Part shown: one piece after another, positions 1-7,491 of the stretch | Layout: each line of letters starts with the position of its first letter | Position numbering within the stretch: the first letter of the stretch is position 1 | Assembly (NCBI RefSeq): GCF_009078285.1 | Contig: NZ_RQSP01000003.1 | Coordinates: 59,642 to 123,641, forward strand | Direction of reading: 5' to 3' | From: Bifidobacterium jacchi | GTDB taxonomy: Bacteria; Actinomycetota; Actinomycetes; Actinomycetales; Bifidobacteriaceae | Length of the DNA stretch: 64,000 nucleotides | Program-made: the position numbers and the translations under genes | Notes under the pieces: generated by a model | What the model was told of the DNA's origin: nothing | The model's database searches: none | What the model saw: the letters and a program-made list of their open reading frames with translations, nothing else

Positions 1-20
1 CGCTCGATATTGAATCCCAT
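1..20 (-). CDS. 5' end of a gene running off the left edge
   Basis: An ATG at 20 (minus strand) is preceded by AGGAGG with 5 nt spacing, a very good ribosome binding site. Only the first residues, MGFNIE, are inside the window, so the product cannot be named. The gene is divergent from murT. Confidence 0.45.
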
Positions 21-292
21 CCTCGCCTCCTGACCTCTCCGCCGACCACACACGCATATGGTCGACCAACTTGCAACCACCGTACCAACAACGTCGTACA
101 TCTGTTCGATTTGCCGTGTCGCGTCAACGACCCTGCCGAGGCACCCCCGAGCACCCGCCCGTCACGCAACCTGTCACGCAATCCAACACATAATCCGCAC
201 AACCCCATGCCAACGGCTCAATACCATCATTTTCACCCCCTCCCGCATAGCAACGACCCCATACATGCGCGATAAAACGGCATGCACTGCGG

Positions 293-298
293 TACACT
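293..298 (+). promoter_or_regulatory. putative -10 of a leaderless murT promoter
   Basis: TACACT lies 7 nt before the murT ATG at 306, and no Shine-Dalgarno sequence precedes that ATG. This spacing would put the transcript start at or next to the start codon, that is, a leaderless mRNA, which is common in actinobacteria. No convincing -35 is visible. The rest of 21-292 holds no gene I can support. Confidence 0.3.
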
Positions 299-305
299 GT
301 CGAGC

Positions 306-1619
306 ATGTTCTTTGAAATCGCGTTAGGAAGATTCCTGAAACAACTTGCGAAGGTGAAGGGAACCGGCGGCTCCGCGTTCCCCGGCCATGTGCTGGAGCG
401 CATGGACCCCGCGTTCATCTCCAAGGCCCTGCGCCAGGTGCGCAAGGGCATCGTCGTGATCGTCGGCACCAACGGCAAGACGACCACATCCCGTCTGATC
501 GCCGAGCTGCTGCGCGCGCACGGATACAAGGTGTTCAACAACCCCACCGGCTCGAACTGGATCCGCGGCGTCAACTCGGCGCTGCTCGACTACCTGTCCC
601 CCACCGGCAAGCTCGACATCGACTATGCCGTGATCGAACTTGACGAGGGCCATTCCAATCGCTTCATCTCCCGCGTCAGGCCGAACTGGTGCGTGGTGCT
701 CAACGCGCAGCGCGACCAGATGGACCGCTTCGAGGAGATCGACATGATCACCCAGCTGCTGCGCAACGTCGCGAAGTCCTGCGATCGTGGCGTGGTGCTG
801 AACCACGACGACGACCGCATCGTCACCATCGCCGACGACATCGAGACGCCGGTCTCCTACTTCCGCGTCGCCGACGACCTCAAACCGATGTTCCCCTCCG
901 ACAACGAGCTGCTCGACTCGATGCTGGGCATCGAAACCGAGAAGGTCAAGGACACGCATCGCTCCGACGACGACGTGGAACTCGTTTCGGTCGGGCGCGG
1001 CACTGCGTCGTTCAAGTACGACGGCGAGACGTTCACGACCCCGGTCACGCTCGAAGGCGCCTACAACCAGCAGAACACCGCCGCGGCGATCGCCGTCGTC
1101 AAGCGTATGATCGGCGACAATCTCAGCCACGAGGCGATCACGAAGGCGCTCACTCAGGTCAAGCCGGCGTTCGGCCGCGCCGAATCGATGATCTACAATG
1201 ACCAGCCACTTGAGATCACCATGGTCAAGAACGTGGCCGGATTCCGCGCCGCGCTCAGCTCCTTCGACGCCAAGGGCTGGGCCACGATGACGATGAACAA
1301 CGACACGTATGCCGACAGCCGCGACATGAGCTGGATCTGGGACGTGGACATGTCGTCGCTGCGCGAAGGCGGCGTCGATATGGTCGCGGGAGTGCGCGCC
1401 TACGAGATGGCGCTCCGCCTCGCCTACGACGAGGTGCCGGTCCGCGCCGTCGAGGAGGACATCTTCAAGGCGTTCGAGCGGTTCTGCGACGAACATCCCG
1501 ATCAGCCCAAGCGCGTCTACGGCTCCTACACGGCCATCCTCGCGCTGCGCACGCAATATCTTGAGGCCGCCGCAGGGCTTGATCCCGCAGGCATTGGCAT
1601 AGTCGAATGGAAGTACTGA
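306..1619 (+). CDS. murT: lipid II isoglutaminyl synthase, MurT subunit (Mur ligase family)
   Basis: 437 aa. MurT is the ATP-dependent partner of GatD; together they amidate D-Glu at position 2 of the lipid II stem peptide at the cytoplasmic membrane face. The Mur ligase P-loop GTNGKTTT is at residues 54-61, followed by the NPTGSNW and ELDEG motifs of the central domain and a C-terminal DUF1727-like domain. gatD begins 2 nt after the stop, so the two are co-translated. I chose ATG 306 (MFFEIALGRF) over an upstream in-frame ATG at 282 because homologues start near this hydrophobic helix. Odd: many MurT proteins carry a Cys4 zinc ribbon inserted in the central domain, but here there are only three isolated cysteines beyond the start and no CxxC; an acidic loop around residues 195-230 occupies the place. 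Confidence 0.9.
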   Translation: MFFEIALGRFLKQLAKVKGTGGSAFPGHVLERMDPAFISKALRQVRKGIVVIVGTNGKTTTSRLIAELLRAHGYKVFNNPTGSNWIRGVNSALLDYLSPTGKLDIDYAVIELDEGHSNRFISRVRPNWCVVLNAQRDQMDRFEEIDMITQLLRNVAKSCDRGVVLNHDDDRIVTIADDIETPVSYFRVADDLKPMFPSDNELLDSMLGIETEKVKDTHRSDDDVELVSVGRGTASFKYDGETFTTPVTLEGAYNQQNTAAAIAVVKRMIGDNLSHEAITKALTQVKPAFGRAESMIYNDQPLEITMVKNVAGFRAALSSFDAKGWATMTMNNDTYADSRDMSWIWDVDMSSLREGGVDMVAGVRAYEMALRLAYDEVPVRAVEEDIFKAFERFCDEHPDQPKRVYGSYTAILALRTQYLEAAAGLDPAGIGIVEWKY

Positions 1620-1621
1620 AC

Positions 1622-2377
1622 ATGACCAGCGAACGCATCATCACCATCCTCATCCCCTTCCCGAAGGAGCTGGACGTCAACGGCGACTTCGGCAACATCC
1701 AGACGATTCAGCGCCGCCTGACCTGGTATGGCTATACGCCGAAGATCGCGGTCTGGCAGGGCGGCCAGCTGCCGACGAACATCGACATCATGCTCACCGG
1801 CGGCGGCATGGACTCGGGGCTCAAGGCCGTGTATCCGCATTTCACCGAGCACAGGGCCGATTTCAAGGCGATGGCAGCCGATGGCGTGGCCATGCTGCTG
1901 GTCGGCGGCATGTACCAGATGTTCGGCCGCTCGTTCATGCTCGACGGCAACAAGCTGGAGGGGCTCGCCCTGCTGGACGTGACGTCGGGCAAGGCTCCGG
2001 AGAAGTACGACGGCAACATCGTCGCTCAGTCGAGCCGCTTCGGCGAGGTCGTCGGCTACGAGATCCACGAGACCGTCACCAAGCTCGGCCCGACCGCCAC
2101 ACCGCTGTGCGAGACGGTGACCAAGGGCACCGGCAACAACGCCGACGACCATAACGAGGGCGTGATCGCGGGAACGCTGATCGGAACGTACATGAACGGA
2201 CCGATTCTGCCGAAGAATCCCGCCGTCGCCGACTATCTGATCGAAGCGGCCGCCAAGCACCGCTATGGCTCCTTCGAGCCGACCGCCAAGCCGGAGAACT
2301 TCCCGGTCGCCGCGTTCATCGACAACGCCCGCAAGGTCGCCGCCAGCCGACCGATCATGCAGGCCGCGCGCATCTGA
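1622..2377 (+). CDS. gatD: GatD-like glutamine amidotransferase subunit lacking catalytic Cys and His
   Basis: 251 aa, class I glutamine amidotransferase fold of the CobQ/GatD type. GatD normally hydrolyses glutamine and passes ammonia to MurT. The family features are present: an N-terminal Rossmann-like start, TGGGMDSGLK near residue 59, the nucleophile-elbow region at 92-102 and TYMNGPILPKNP at 189-200. However the elbow reads LLVGGMYQMFG, where homologues have a Cys (here Gly95 in an ungapped alignment), and the TYxHGP histidine is Asn192. The only cysteine is Cys163, elsewhere. The glutaminase therefore looks inactive, although the fold and the operon with murT are conserved. Start ATG 1622 lies 2 nt after murT. 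A long hairpin follows at 2442-2487. Confidence 0.88.
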   Translation: MTSERIITILIPFPKELDVNGDFGNIQTIQRRLTWYGYTPKIAVWQGGQLPTNIDIMLTGGGMDSGLKAVYPHFTEHRADFKAMAADGVAMLLVGGMYQMFGRSFMLDGNKLEGLALLDVTSGKAPEKYDGNIVAQSSRFGEVVGYEIHETVTKLGPTATPLCETVTKGTGNNADDHNEGVIAGTLIGTYMNGPILPKNPAVADYLIEAAAKHRYGSFEPTAKPENFPVAAFIDNARKVAASRPIMQAARI

Positions 2378-2441
2378 TACATCACCACACATTGGCAACG
2401 CCGTAGGCATCCGTCAGAACGCCGCCGACAGCGTTTCCAAT

Positions 2442-2487
2442 GAATCGGGGCGGTTTGCGATTCCAAGGTCGCAAACCGCCCCGATTC
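2442..2487. terminator. bidirectional terminator between gatD and coaE
   Basis: Perfect 19-bp inverted repeat (2442-2460 and 2469-2487) with an 8-nt loop, GC-rich in the middle, placed between two convergent genes. The right arm overlaps the coaE stop codon (2486-2488). No long T tract follows, so termination is inferred from the stem and position. Confidence 0.75.
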
Positions 2488-3190
2488 ATATCTGCAGCCG
2501 AGGCCGACTAGTCGACGATGACCGCCTGCGCGCGTCCTTCACCCACCCCGCATACAGTCGGTCCACCTGCGCCAGCATGTCGGGCAAAGGCTGGGTCGCG
2601 TCGATAATGATGTCGGCGATCGCGCGACGTTCGGATACACTGGATTGGTGACGAATGCGGTCCTCGGCCTGTGCGCGGCTCATACCACGCGTCGCCATCA
2701 TGCGAGCGATGCGCATTCCGGCCGGTGCCTCGACCGTTACGATATGGTCGAATCGGAACGGGATCGAGTCGATCACTTCAGCCAGCAGCGGTATGTCATG
2801 GACCACGATTTGCACAGCGCCGACGGCATCATCGCCATCAGCGGCACTGGCATCGGCACCGTCGTGTCTGACCGATAGCGCTGCGCGCTCCAGCCGCTCG
2901 GCCTCGGCATAGATCAGCGGATGTTCGATGGTGTTCAACCGTTCGAGAGCGTCGGCCGGTGCGTCGGGGCCGAATACATGCTCGGCCATCCATCCACGGT
3001 TCATCGTGCCGTCCGGGGCCAAGGCATTCGGTCCAAATGTCTCAACGATGCGACGCAGCCCGACACTGCCGGGTGCCACGACCTGCCGCGCCAACTGGTC
3101 ATAGTCGATCAGCGTCGCGCCAAGCTCGGCGAAGCGATGCGACACCGTGGTCTTGCCCGCGGCGATGCCCCCGGTCAGCCCTATCCTCAT
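2486..3190 (-). CDS. coaE: dephospho-CoA kinase
   Basis: 234 aa. CoaE phosphorylates the 3'-hydroxyl of dephospho-CoA, the last step of coenzyme A synthesis, in the cytosol. The N-terminus MRIGLTGGIAAGKTTVS carries the P-loop GGIAAGKT, followed by the usual DYDQLARQVV substrate segment and the MATRGMSRAQAEDRI lid region. The start at 3190 is chosen because GAGGAA precedes it at good spacing and the P-loop then lies at the usual place; the open frame extends upstream without homology. The C-terminal ~25 residues are basic and look non-conserved. Upstream lies a remarkable 19-bp repeat array (3238-3398). Confidence 0.93.
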   Translation of the reverse strand: MRIGLTGGIAAGKTTVSHRFAELGATLIDYDQLARQVVAPGSVGLRRIVETFGPNALAPDGTMNRGWMAEHVFGPDAPADALERLNTIEHPLIYAEAERLERAALSVRHDGADASAADGDDAVGAVQIVVHDIPLLAEVIDSIPFRFDHIVTVEAPAGMRIARMMATRGMSRAQAEDRIRHQSSVSERRAIADIIIDATQPLPDMLAQVDRLYAGWVKDARRRSSSTSRPRLQI

Positions 3191-3237
3191 GAACTTCCTC
3201 ATACACGCCATGCTAATACGTGACACCCAGTTCCGCC

Positions 3238-3398
3238 CCATGATGCAGGGAACCTCCCATGATGCAGGGATTTCCGCATGATGTAGGGATGCCAAATCCA
3301 AGAATGGCGGAAAACCGCCATTCTCCATCACTACACCATGGGAAGATCCCTACACCATGTGGAGAACACTACATCATGGGAAGATCCCTGCACCGTGG
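3238..3398. repeat. mirrored array of seven 19-bp repeats around a hairpin
   Basis: Three abutting 19-bp units lie at 3238-3256, 3257-3275 and 3276-3294 with consensus CCATGATGYAGGGATCTTC. Four more at 3323-3341, 3342-3360, 3361-3379 and 3380-3398 carry the reverse complement. Between them is a perfect 10-bp stem with an AAAA loop (3301-3324). The period is exactly 19 bp on both sides. The array is upstream of coaE and downstream of rpsA. Confidence 0.85.
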
Positions 3399-3447
3399 AA
3401 GAGCGCCGCGCCTCGAAAGGGATATGCAAAACAGGCGCGCATACGAA

Positions 3448-3475
3448 GAAACCCGACCGCGATGGGTCGGGTTTC
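3448..3475 (-). terminator. rpsA terminator
   Basis: Perfect 11-bp stem (3448-3458 with 3465-3475), 6-nt loop. Read on the minus strand the stem ends in GGGTTTC followed by TTC, a T-rich trailer, 86 nt after the rpsA stop. Confidence 0.75.
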
Positions 3476-3561
3476 CATATGCGCTAAGCGCCAAATGCTA
3501 GTGCTAGCCTCACGCTATGCACTGGCAACTAGTGCCAGCGGCTGACAGCCGTGCAGCGAAC

Positions 3562-5043
3562 TCACTTGCCGAGCAGCTGGTCGCGCAGAGCGGCAAGCTG
3601 ATCGGAGTCGGCGAGGGTGCCGGTGGAGGTGTTCTCGGAGGAGTAGTTCGAGGTCTCCTCGACCGGAGCGGCCTTGCGCTCCTTGGGAGCCTGGCCATCC
3701 TCGGCGGCGGAGGCGGCGGCGTTCTCCAGCTCCTTGGCGACGAACGCCTTGTGCTGCTCCCACAGATCGTGGGCGGCCGCGTACTGGGCCTCCCACTCCT
3801 CGCGCTGCTTCTCGTATCCGGCGATCCACTCGTTGGTGTTCGGGTCGAAGCCCTCCGGGTACTTGTAGTTGCCTTCCTCGTCGTACTCGGCCGGCATGCC
3901 GTACAGCGCCGGATCGAAGTCCTCGGAGTTCGGGTCGACGGAGTCGTTGGCCTGCTTGAGCGACAGGGAGATGCGGCGACGATCGAGATCGACGTCGATC
4001 ACCTTGACGAACACCTCTTCGCCCGGCTTGACGACGGTCTCCGGGTTCTCGACGTGACGGTTGGCGAGCTCGGAGATGTGCACCAGGCCCTCGATGCCGT
4101 CCTCGACGGAGATGAAGACACCGAACTGGACGATCTTGGTGACCTTGCCCTTGACGATCTGGCCGGGGACGTGGGTGCGGGCGAAGCGCTGCCACGGATC
4201 TTCCTGAGTGGCCTTGAGCGACAGGGAGATGCGCTCGCGATCGAGATCGACGTCGAGCACCTCGACGGTGACCTTGTCGCCGACCTTGACGACCTCGGAC
4301 GGGTGGTCGATGTGCTTCCAAGACAGCTCGGAGACGTGGATCAGGCCGTCAACGCCACCGAGATCGACGAACGCGCCGAAGTTGACGATGGAGGAGACAA
4401 CACCTTCGCGGATCTGGCCCTTCTTGAGCTGCGAGAGGAAGGTCTCGCGAACCTCGGACTGGGTCTCCTCGAGGTACTGGCGACGGGACAGGACCACGTT
4501 GTTGCGGTTCTTGTCGAGCTCGAGGATCTTGGCCTTGATCTTCTGACCGATGTACGGGGACAGATCGCGGACGCGGCGCATTTCGACCAGCGACGCCGGC
4601 AGGAAGCCGCGCAGGCCGATATCGACGATGAGGCCGCCCTTGACGGCTTCGATGACGGTGCCTTCGACGACGCCGTCGGCTTCCTTGATCTTCTCGATGT
4701 CACCCCAGGCACGCTCGTACTGGGCGCGCTTCTTGGACAGGATCAGACGGCCTTCCTTGTCCTCCTTGGTGACGACAAGGGCCTCGATCGGATCGCCGAC
4801 CTCGACGACCTCGTCCGGATCGACGTCCTTCTTGATGGAAAGCTCGCGGGAGGGGATGACACCCTCGGTCTTGTAGCCGATGTCGACCAGGACCTCGTCG
4901 TGATCGACCTTGACGACGGTACCCTCGACCAGATCACCATCATCGAAGTTCTTGATGGTGGAATCGACTGCCTTGATGAAGTCCTCTTCGGTGCCGATGT
5001 CGTTGATGGCGACCTTGGTGGCTTCAGTGTTGTTCTCTGCCAT
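3562..5043 (-). CDS. rpsA: 30S ribosomal protein S1
   Basis: 493 aa. S1 binds mRNA and helps its placement on the small ribosomal subunit. Four S1 (OB-fold) domains are visible in order, each with the typical GxVxxIxxFGxFVDLG-type core: near residues 40-110, 125-190, 210-280 and 295-365. The third and fourth are the best conserved (GVVSSIVNFGAFVDL and GKVTKIVQFGVFISV). The C-terminal ~120 residues are acidic and variable, as in other actinobacterial S1 proteins. Start ATG 5043 (MAENNTEATK) fits homologues; no strong Shine-Dalgarno sequence precedes it. A TTG at 5064 is an unlikely alternative. Confidence 0.95.
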   Translation of the reverse strand: MAENNTEATKVAINDIGTEEDFIKAVDSTIKNFDDGDLVEGTVVKVDHDEVLVDIGYKTEGVIPSRELSIKKDVDPDEVVEVGDPIEALVVTKEDKEGRLILSKKRAQYERAWGDIEKIKEADGVVEGTVIEAVKGGLIVDIGLRGFLPASLVEMRRVRDLSPYIGQKIKAKILELDKNRNNVVLSRRQYLEETQSEVRETFLSQLKKGQIREGVVSSIVNFGAFVDLGGVDGLIHVSELSWKHIDHPSEVVKVGDKVTVEVLDVDLDRERISLSLKATQEDPWQRFARTHVPGQIVKGKVTKIVQFGVFISVEDGIEGLVHISELANRHVENPETVVKPGEEVFVKVIDVDLDRRRISLSLKQANDSVDPNSEDFDPALYGMPAEYDEEGNYKYPEGFDPNTNEWIAGYEKQREEWEAQYAAAHDLWEQHKAFVAKELENAAASAAEDGQAPKERKAAPVEETSNYSSENTSTGTLADSDQLAALRDQLLGK

Positions 5044-5171
5044 GTAAATAGTATGGTTTCTCAATAGATGGATGGATAATTACTCGTTCTTCAGTTATCC
5101 GCGCATGCTTGGCGCATACACAAACCGCTACTGTATCGTCAGGCATGGTCATATGCAGCCCACGCACCGGC

Positions 5172-6056
5172 TCATGACAGTTCGGCGTGTCGTTCGGCCA
5201 TCTCCACGACGTTGGCGAGCAGCATGGCACGGGTCATGGGACCGACGCCTCCGGGATTCGGCGAGTATGCATGGGCCTTCTCGTAGCATGAGGGGTCCAC
5301 GTCCCCGCGCACGCGCCAACGGCCGGCCTGCTCGTCGTAGACCCGCGACACGCCCACGTCGAGCAGGATCGCGCCGTCCTTGATCATATCCGGTCTGACG
5401 AAGCCGGCGCTGCCCATCGCCGCGACGATCACATCGGCCCGACGCATGTGCTCCGCCACATCGCGCGTGCCGGTGTGGCACAGCGTGACGGTCGCGTTGA
5501 CGGCACGGCGGGTCAGCAGAAGCCCGATGGTCCGCCCGATCGTGATGCCGCGGCCAAGCACGCACACCTCGCGTCCGTTGAGATCGATGTCATAGGCGTC
5601 CAGCAGCTCGATGACGCCTCGCGGCGTGCAGGGCAGCGGCGTGTCGATACGACCGTCGACGTGCAGCACCAGTTCGCCGAGATTGTAGGGGTGCATGCCA
5701 TCCGCATCCTTGGCGGGATCGATCATGTCGATGATCGCGTTCTCGTCGATGCCCTCGGGCAGCGGCAACTGGACGATGTACCCCGTGCAGGCGAGATCCT
5801 CGTTCATCTGCCGAACGGCGTCGGCGATCCGATCGAAGCCGGCGTCGGCGGGAAGATCACGGCGAATCGAGCGAATGCCGATCTCGGCGCAGTCGGCATG
5901 CTTGCCGGCCACGTAGCGCACCGATCCGGGATCGTCGCCGACGAGCAGCGTGCCCAGCCCCGGCTGGATGCCCCGCTGCGCCAGACGCTCCACGCGCCGC
6001 GCAAGATTCGCCTTGATTGCGGCCGCCGTAGTTTTCCCATCGAGTCTGATGACCAT
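5172..6056 (-). CDS. folD: bifunctional methylenetetrahydrofolate dehydrogenase / methenyltetrahydrofolate cyclohydrolase
   Basis: 294 aa. FolD interconverts 5,10-methylene-, 5,10-methenyl- and 10-formyl-tetrahydrofolate in one-carbon metabolism. Visible motifs are the catalytic YVAGK (Tyr-x3-Lys, near residue 50), [20 protein letters not shown], the NADP-binding GRGITIGR and the C-terminal [11 protein letters not shown] signature. The NADP loop is usually GRSxxVGxP, so GRGITIGRT is a slight variant. GAGGAG precedes ATG 6056. The gene is divergent from the metal transporter operon; three 14-bp tandem repeats lie just upstream of its start. Confidence 0.95.
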   Translation of the reverse strand: MVIRLDGKTTAAAIKANLARRVERLAQRGIQPGLGTLLVGDDPGSVRYVAGKHADCAEIGIRSIRRDLPADAGFDRIADAVRQMNEDLACTGYIVQLPLPEGIDENAIIDMIDPAKDADGMHPYNLGELVLHVDGRIDTPLPCTPRGVIELLDAYDIDLNGREVCVLGRGITIGRTIGLLLTRRAVNATVTLCHTGTRDVAEHMRRADVIVAAMGSAGFVRPDMIKDGAILLDVGVSRVYDEQAGRWRVRGDVDPSCYEKAHAYSPNPGGVGPMTRAMLLANVVEMAERHAELS

Positions 6057-6072
6057 GAAGCGCTCCTCGTTC

Positions 6073-6114
6073 CCATCGATTCGTTTCCATCGATTCGTTG
6101 CCGTTGATTCGTTG
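6073..6114. repeat. three tandem 14-bp repeats in the folD / metal transporter intergenic gap
   Basis: Units at 6073-6086, 6087-6100 and 6101-6114 with consensus CCATCGATTCGTTG; the third differs at two positions. They start 17 bp upstream of the folD ATG and so lie in its leader or promoter. Confidence 0.85.
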
Positions 6115-6272
6115 CCTTAGCGTTAGGCTATCGTGGATGCAAGTCAATTGGACGGGCGCCTCCACCGCGCGCAGCGTTTGCGGACGCAAACGCAGACACG
6201 CACGGGCGCGTCAGGCGCAAGTACACGAACAGGCGCGCACAGACAGACTCACGCAGTCAGAAAGGTCCGAGC

Positions 6273-7325
6273 ATGGGCATGCACCGCAATCTCAAGTCGA
6301 TCATCGCCGCGGTCGCGGCGGGCGCACTGGTCCTGGCCACGGCCGGCTGCGGGCAGGGATCGAATGCCACCGAGCCGTCGGACCCGTCCGACACATCGCC
6401 GATCAACGTCGTCGCCTCGGTCAATCAGTGGGGCTCCCTTGCCCGGCAGATCGGGGGCGACGACGTTGCCGTCACGTCGATCCTCTCCTCCACCGGCGTC
6501 GACGCGCACGACTTCGAGCCGAAGACCTCGGATGCGGCGAAGATCGCCAAGGCGGAGGTGGTGGTGTCCAACGGAGCCGGATACGACTCGTGGTCGACCA
6601 AGAGCCTGTCCCGCACGACGATCAACGTGTCCGCCGCATCCGTGACGGGAGCGATGGACGGGGACAATCCGCATCTGTGGTTCTCCAAGGACGCCCGCGC
6701 GGGCATGGCCAAGGAGCTGACCGACACGTTCTGCCGCGTGCGGCCGGCGCTGCGCAAGGACTTCGAGAAGCGCTACGAGCAATGGAAGACCCAGGAGGAG
6801 CAGGTCGAGAAGCTCATGTCGGATTTCGCCGACGCGCACGCGGATCCGTCGTATGCCGCCACGGAGGCGGTCGCCTACTATCTGATGGCCGATATGGGCT
6901 TCAAGGACAAGACTCCGAAGGGCTACGCGCAGTCCGCCGCATCCGAGGGCGAGGCGGCGCCGGCCGATCTTCAGGAGTTCCAGTCGCTCATCGAATCGCA
7001 TGAGGTCGATGTGGTGGTGAACAACACGCAGGAGGCGTCCGACGCGACGAACATGATCACCGGAAGCGCCGGCAAATCGGACGTTCCCGTCTTTGACGTC
7101 ACCGAGCAGATGCCCGACGACTACACGACGCTCACCGACTGGATCGCGGCGCTGGTGGGCGATCTGTCGGATCTGCTCGACACGGCGGAAACGGGTGACG
7201 CGGACGCTGGAGAGGCAGCCGGCGAAACCGGCGAATCCGCCGGAGAGTCCGCCGACGCGGCCTCCGATGGGGCGTCGGAAGAGACTTCCGGCACGGAATC
7301 CGATACCTCTTCCGACGCACAGTAG
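6273..7325 (+). CDS. metal ABC transporter substrate-binding lipoprotein (ZnuA/PsaA family)
   Basis: 350 aa. Type II signal peptide with lipobox LATAGC (Cys ~26), so it is anchored to the outer face of the membrane and delivers a metal ion to the permease. It belongs to the cluster A-I binding proteins. Likely ligands are His in DAHDFEP, His in NPHLWF, Glu in AATEAVAYY and Asp in the DVTEQMP segment. The Glu at the third position is the pattern of manganese-type PsaA/MntC proteins; zinc-type ZnuA usually has His there. No His-rich loop is present. The C-terminal ~55 residues are a low-complexity Ala/Glu/Ser/Asp tail. The ATPase and permease follow after 166 bp. AGAAAGG precedes ATG 6273; ATG 6279 is also possible. 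Confidence 0.88.
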   Translation: MGMHRNLKSIIAAVAAGALVLATAGCGQGSNATEPSDPSDTSPINVVASVNQWGSLARQIGGDDVAVTSILSSTGVDAHDFEPKTSDAAKIAKAEVVVSNGAGYDSWSTKSLSRTTINVSAASVTGAMDGDNPHLWFSKDARAGMAKELTDTFCRVRPALRKDFEKRYEQWKTQEEQVEKLMSDFADAHADPSYAATEAVAYYLMADMGFKDKTPKGYAQSAASEGEAAPADLQEFQSLIESHEVDVVVNNTQEASDATNMITGSAGKSDVPVFDVTEQMPDDYTTLTDWIAALVGDLSDLLDTAETGDADAGEAAGETGESAGESADAASDGASEETSGTESDTSSDAQ

Positions 7326-7393
7326 GCATATCGGCAGCTGAGTCGGCAGCCATGTCAGCGGATTCGCCGTCTGGCAACGCGCGCACCCGTAAA

Positions 7394-7408
7394 TGAGAAT
7401 GATTGTCA
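7394..7408. promoter_or_regulatory. Fur/Zur-family operator upstream of the transporter ATPase gene
   Basis: TGAGAATGATTGTCA is a 7-1-7 palindrome (TGAnAAT-n-ATTnTCA) that matches the core of actinobacterial Zur boxes and of Fur-superfamily boxes in general. It lies 84 bp before the ATPase start, suggesting metal-responsive repression of the second transcription unit of this transporter. Confidence 0.75.
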
Positions 7409-7491
7409 ACGTCATTTGCCATAATCCCTTAGGCATCACGATCTAGCCACGATCAGGCCACGATCAGGAACTATGCCACGGGAGGGCGCAT

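Larger units (their letters stand above)
3191..3561. other. 371-bp gene-free stretch between coaE and rpsA
   Basis: Holds the coaE leader, a mirrored 19-bp repeat array with a central hairpin, and the rpsA terminator. Small open frames here are built from the repeats and have no support. Confidence 0.7.

Noticed and set aside
3238..3398. CRISPR array
   Set aside because: Units abut without unique spacers, the orientation flips in the middle, and no cas genes are present.
3517..5067. Long open frame on the plus strand opposite rpsA
   Set aside because: It is the complement of a well-supported S1 gene; high GC opens antisense frames. No ribosome site or family motif.
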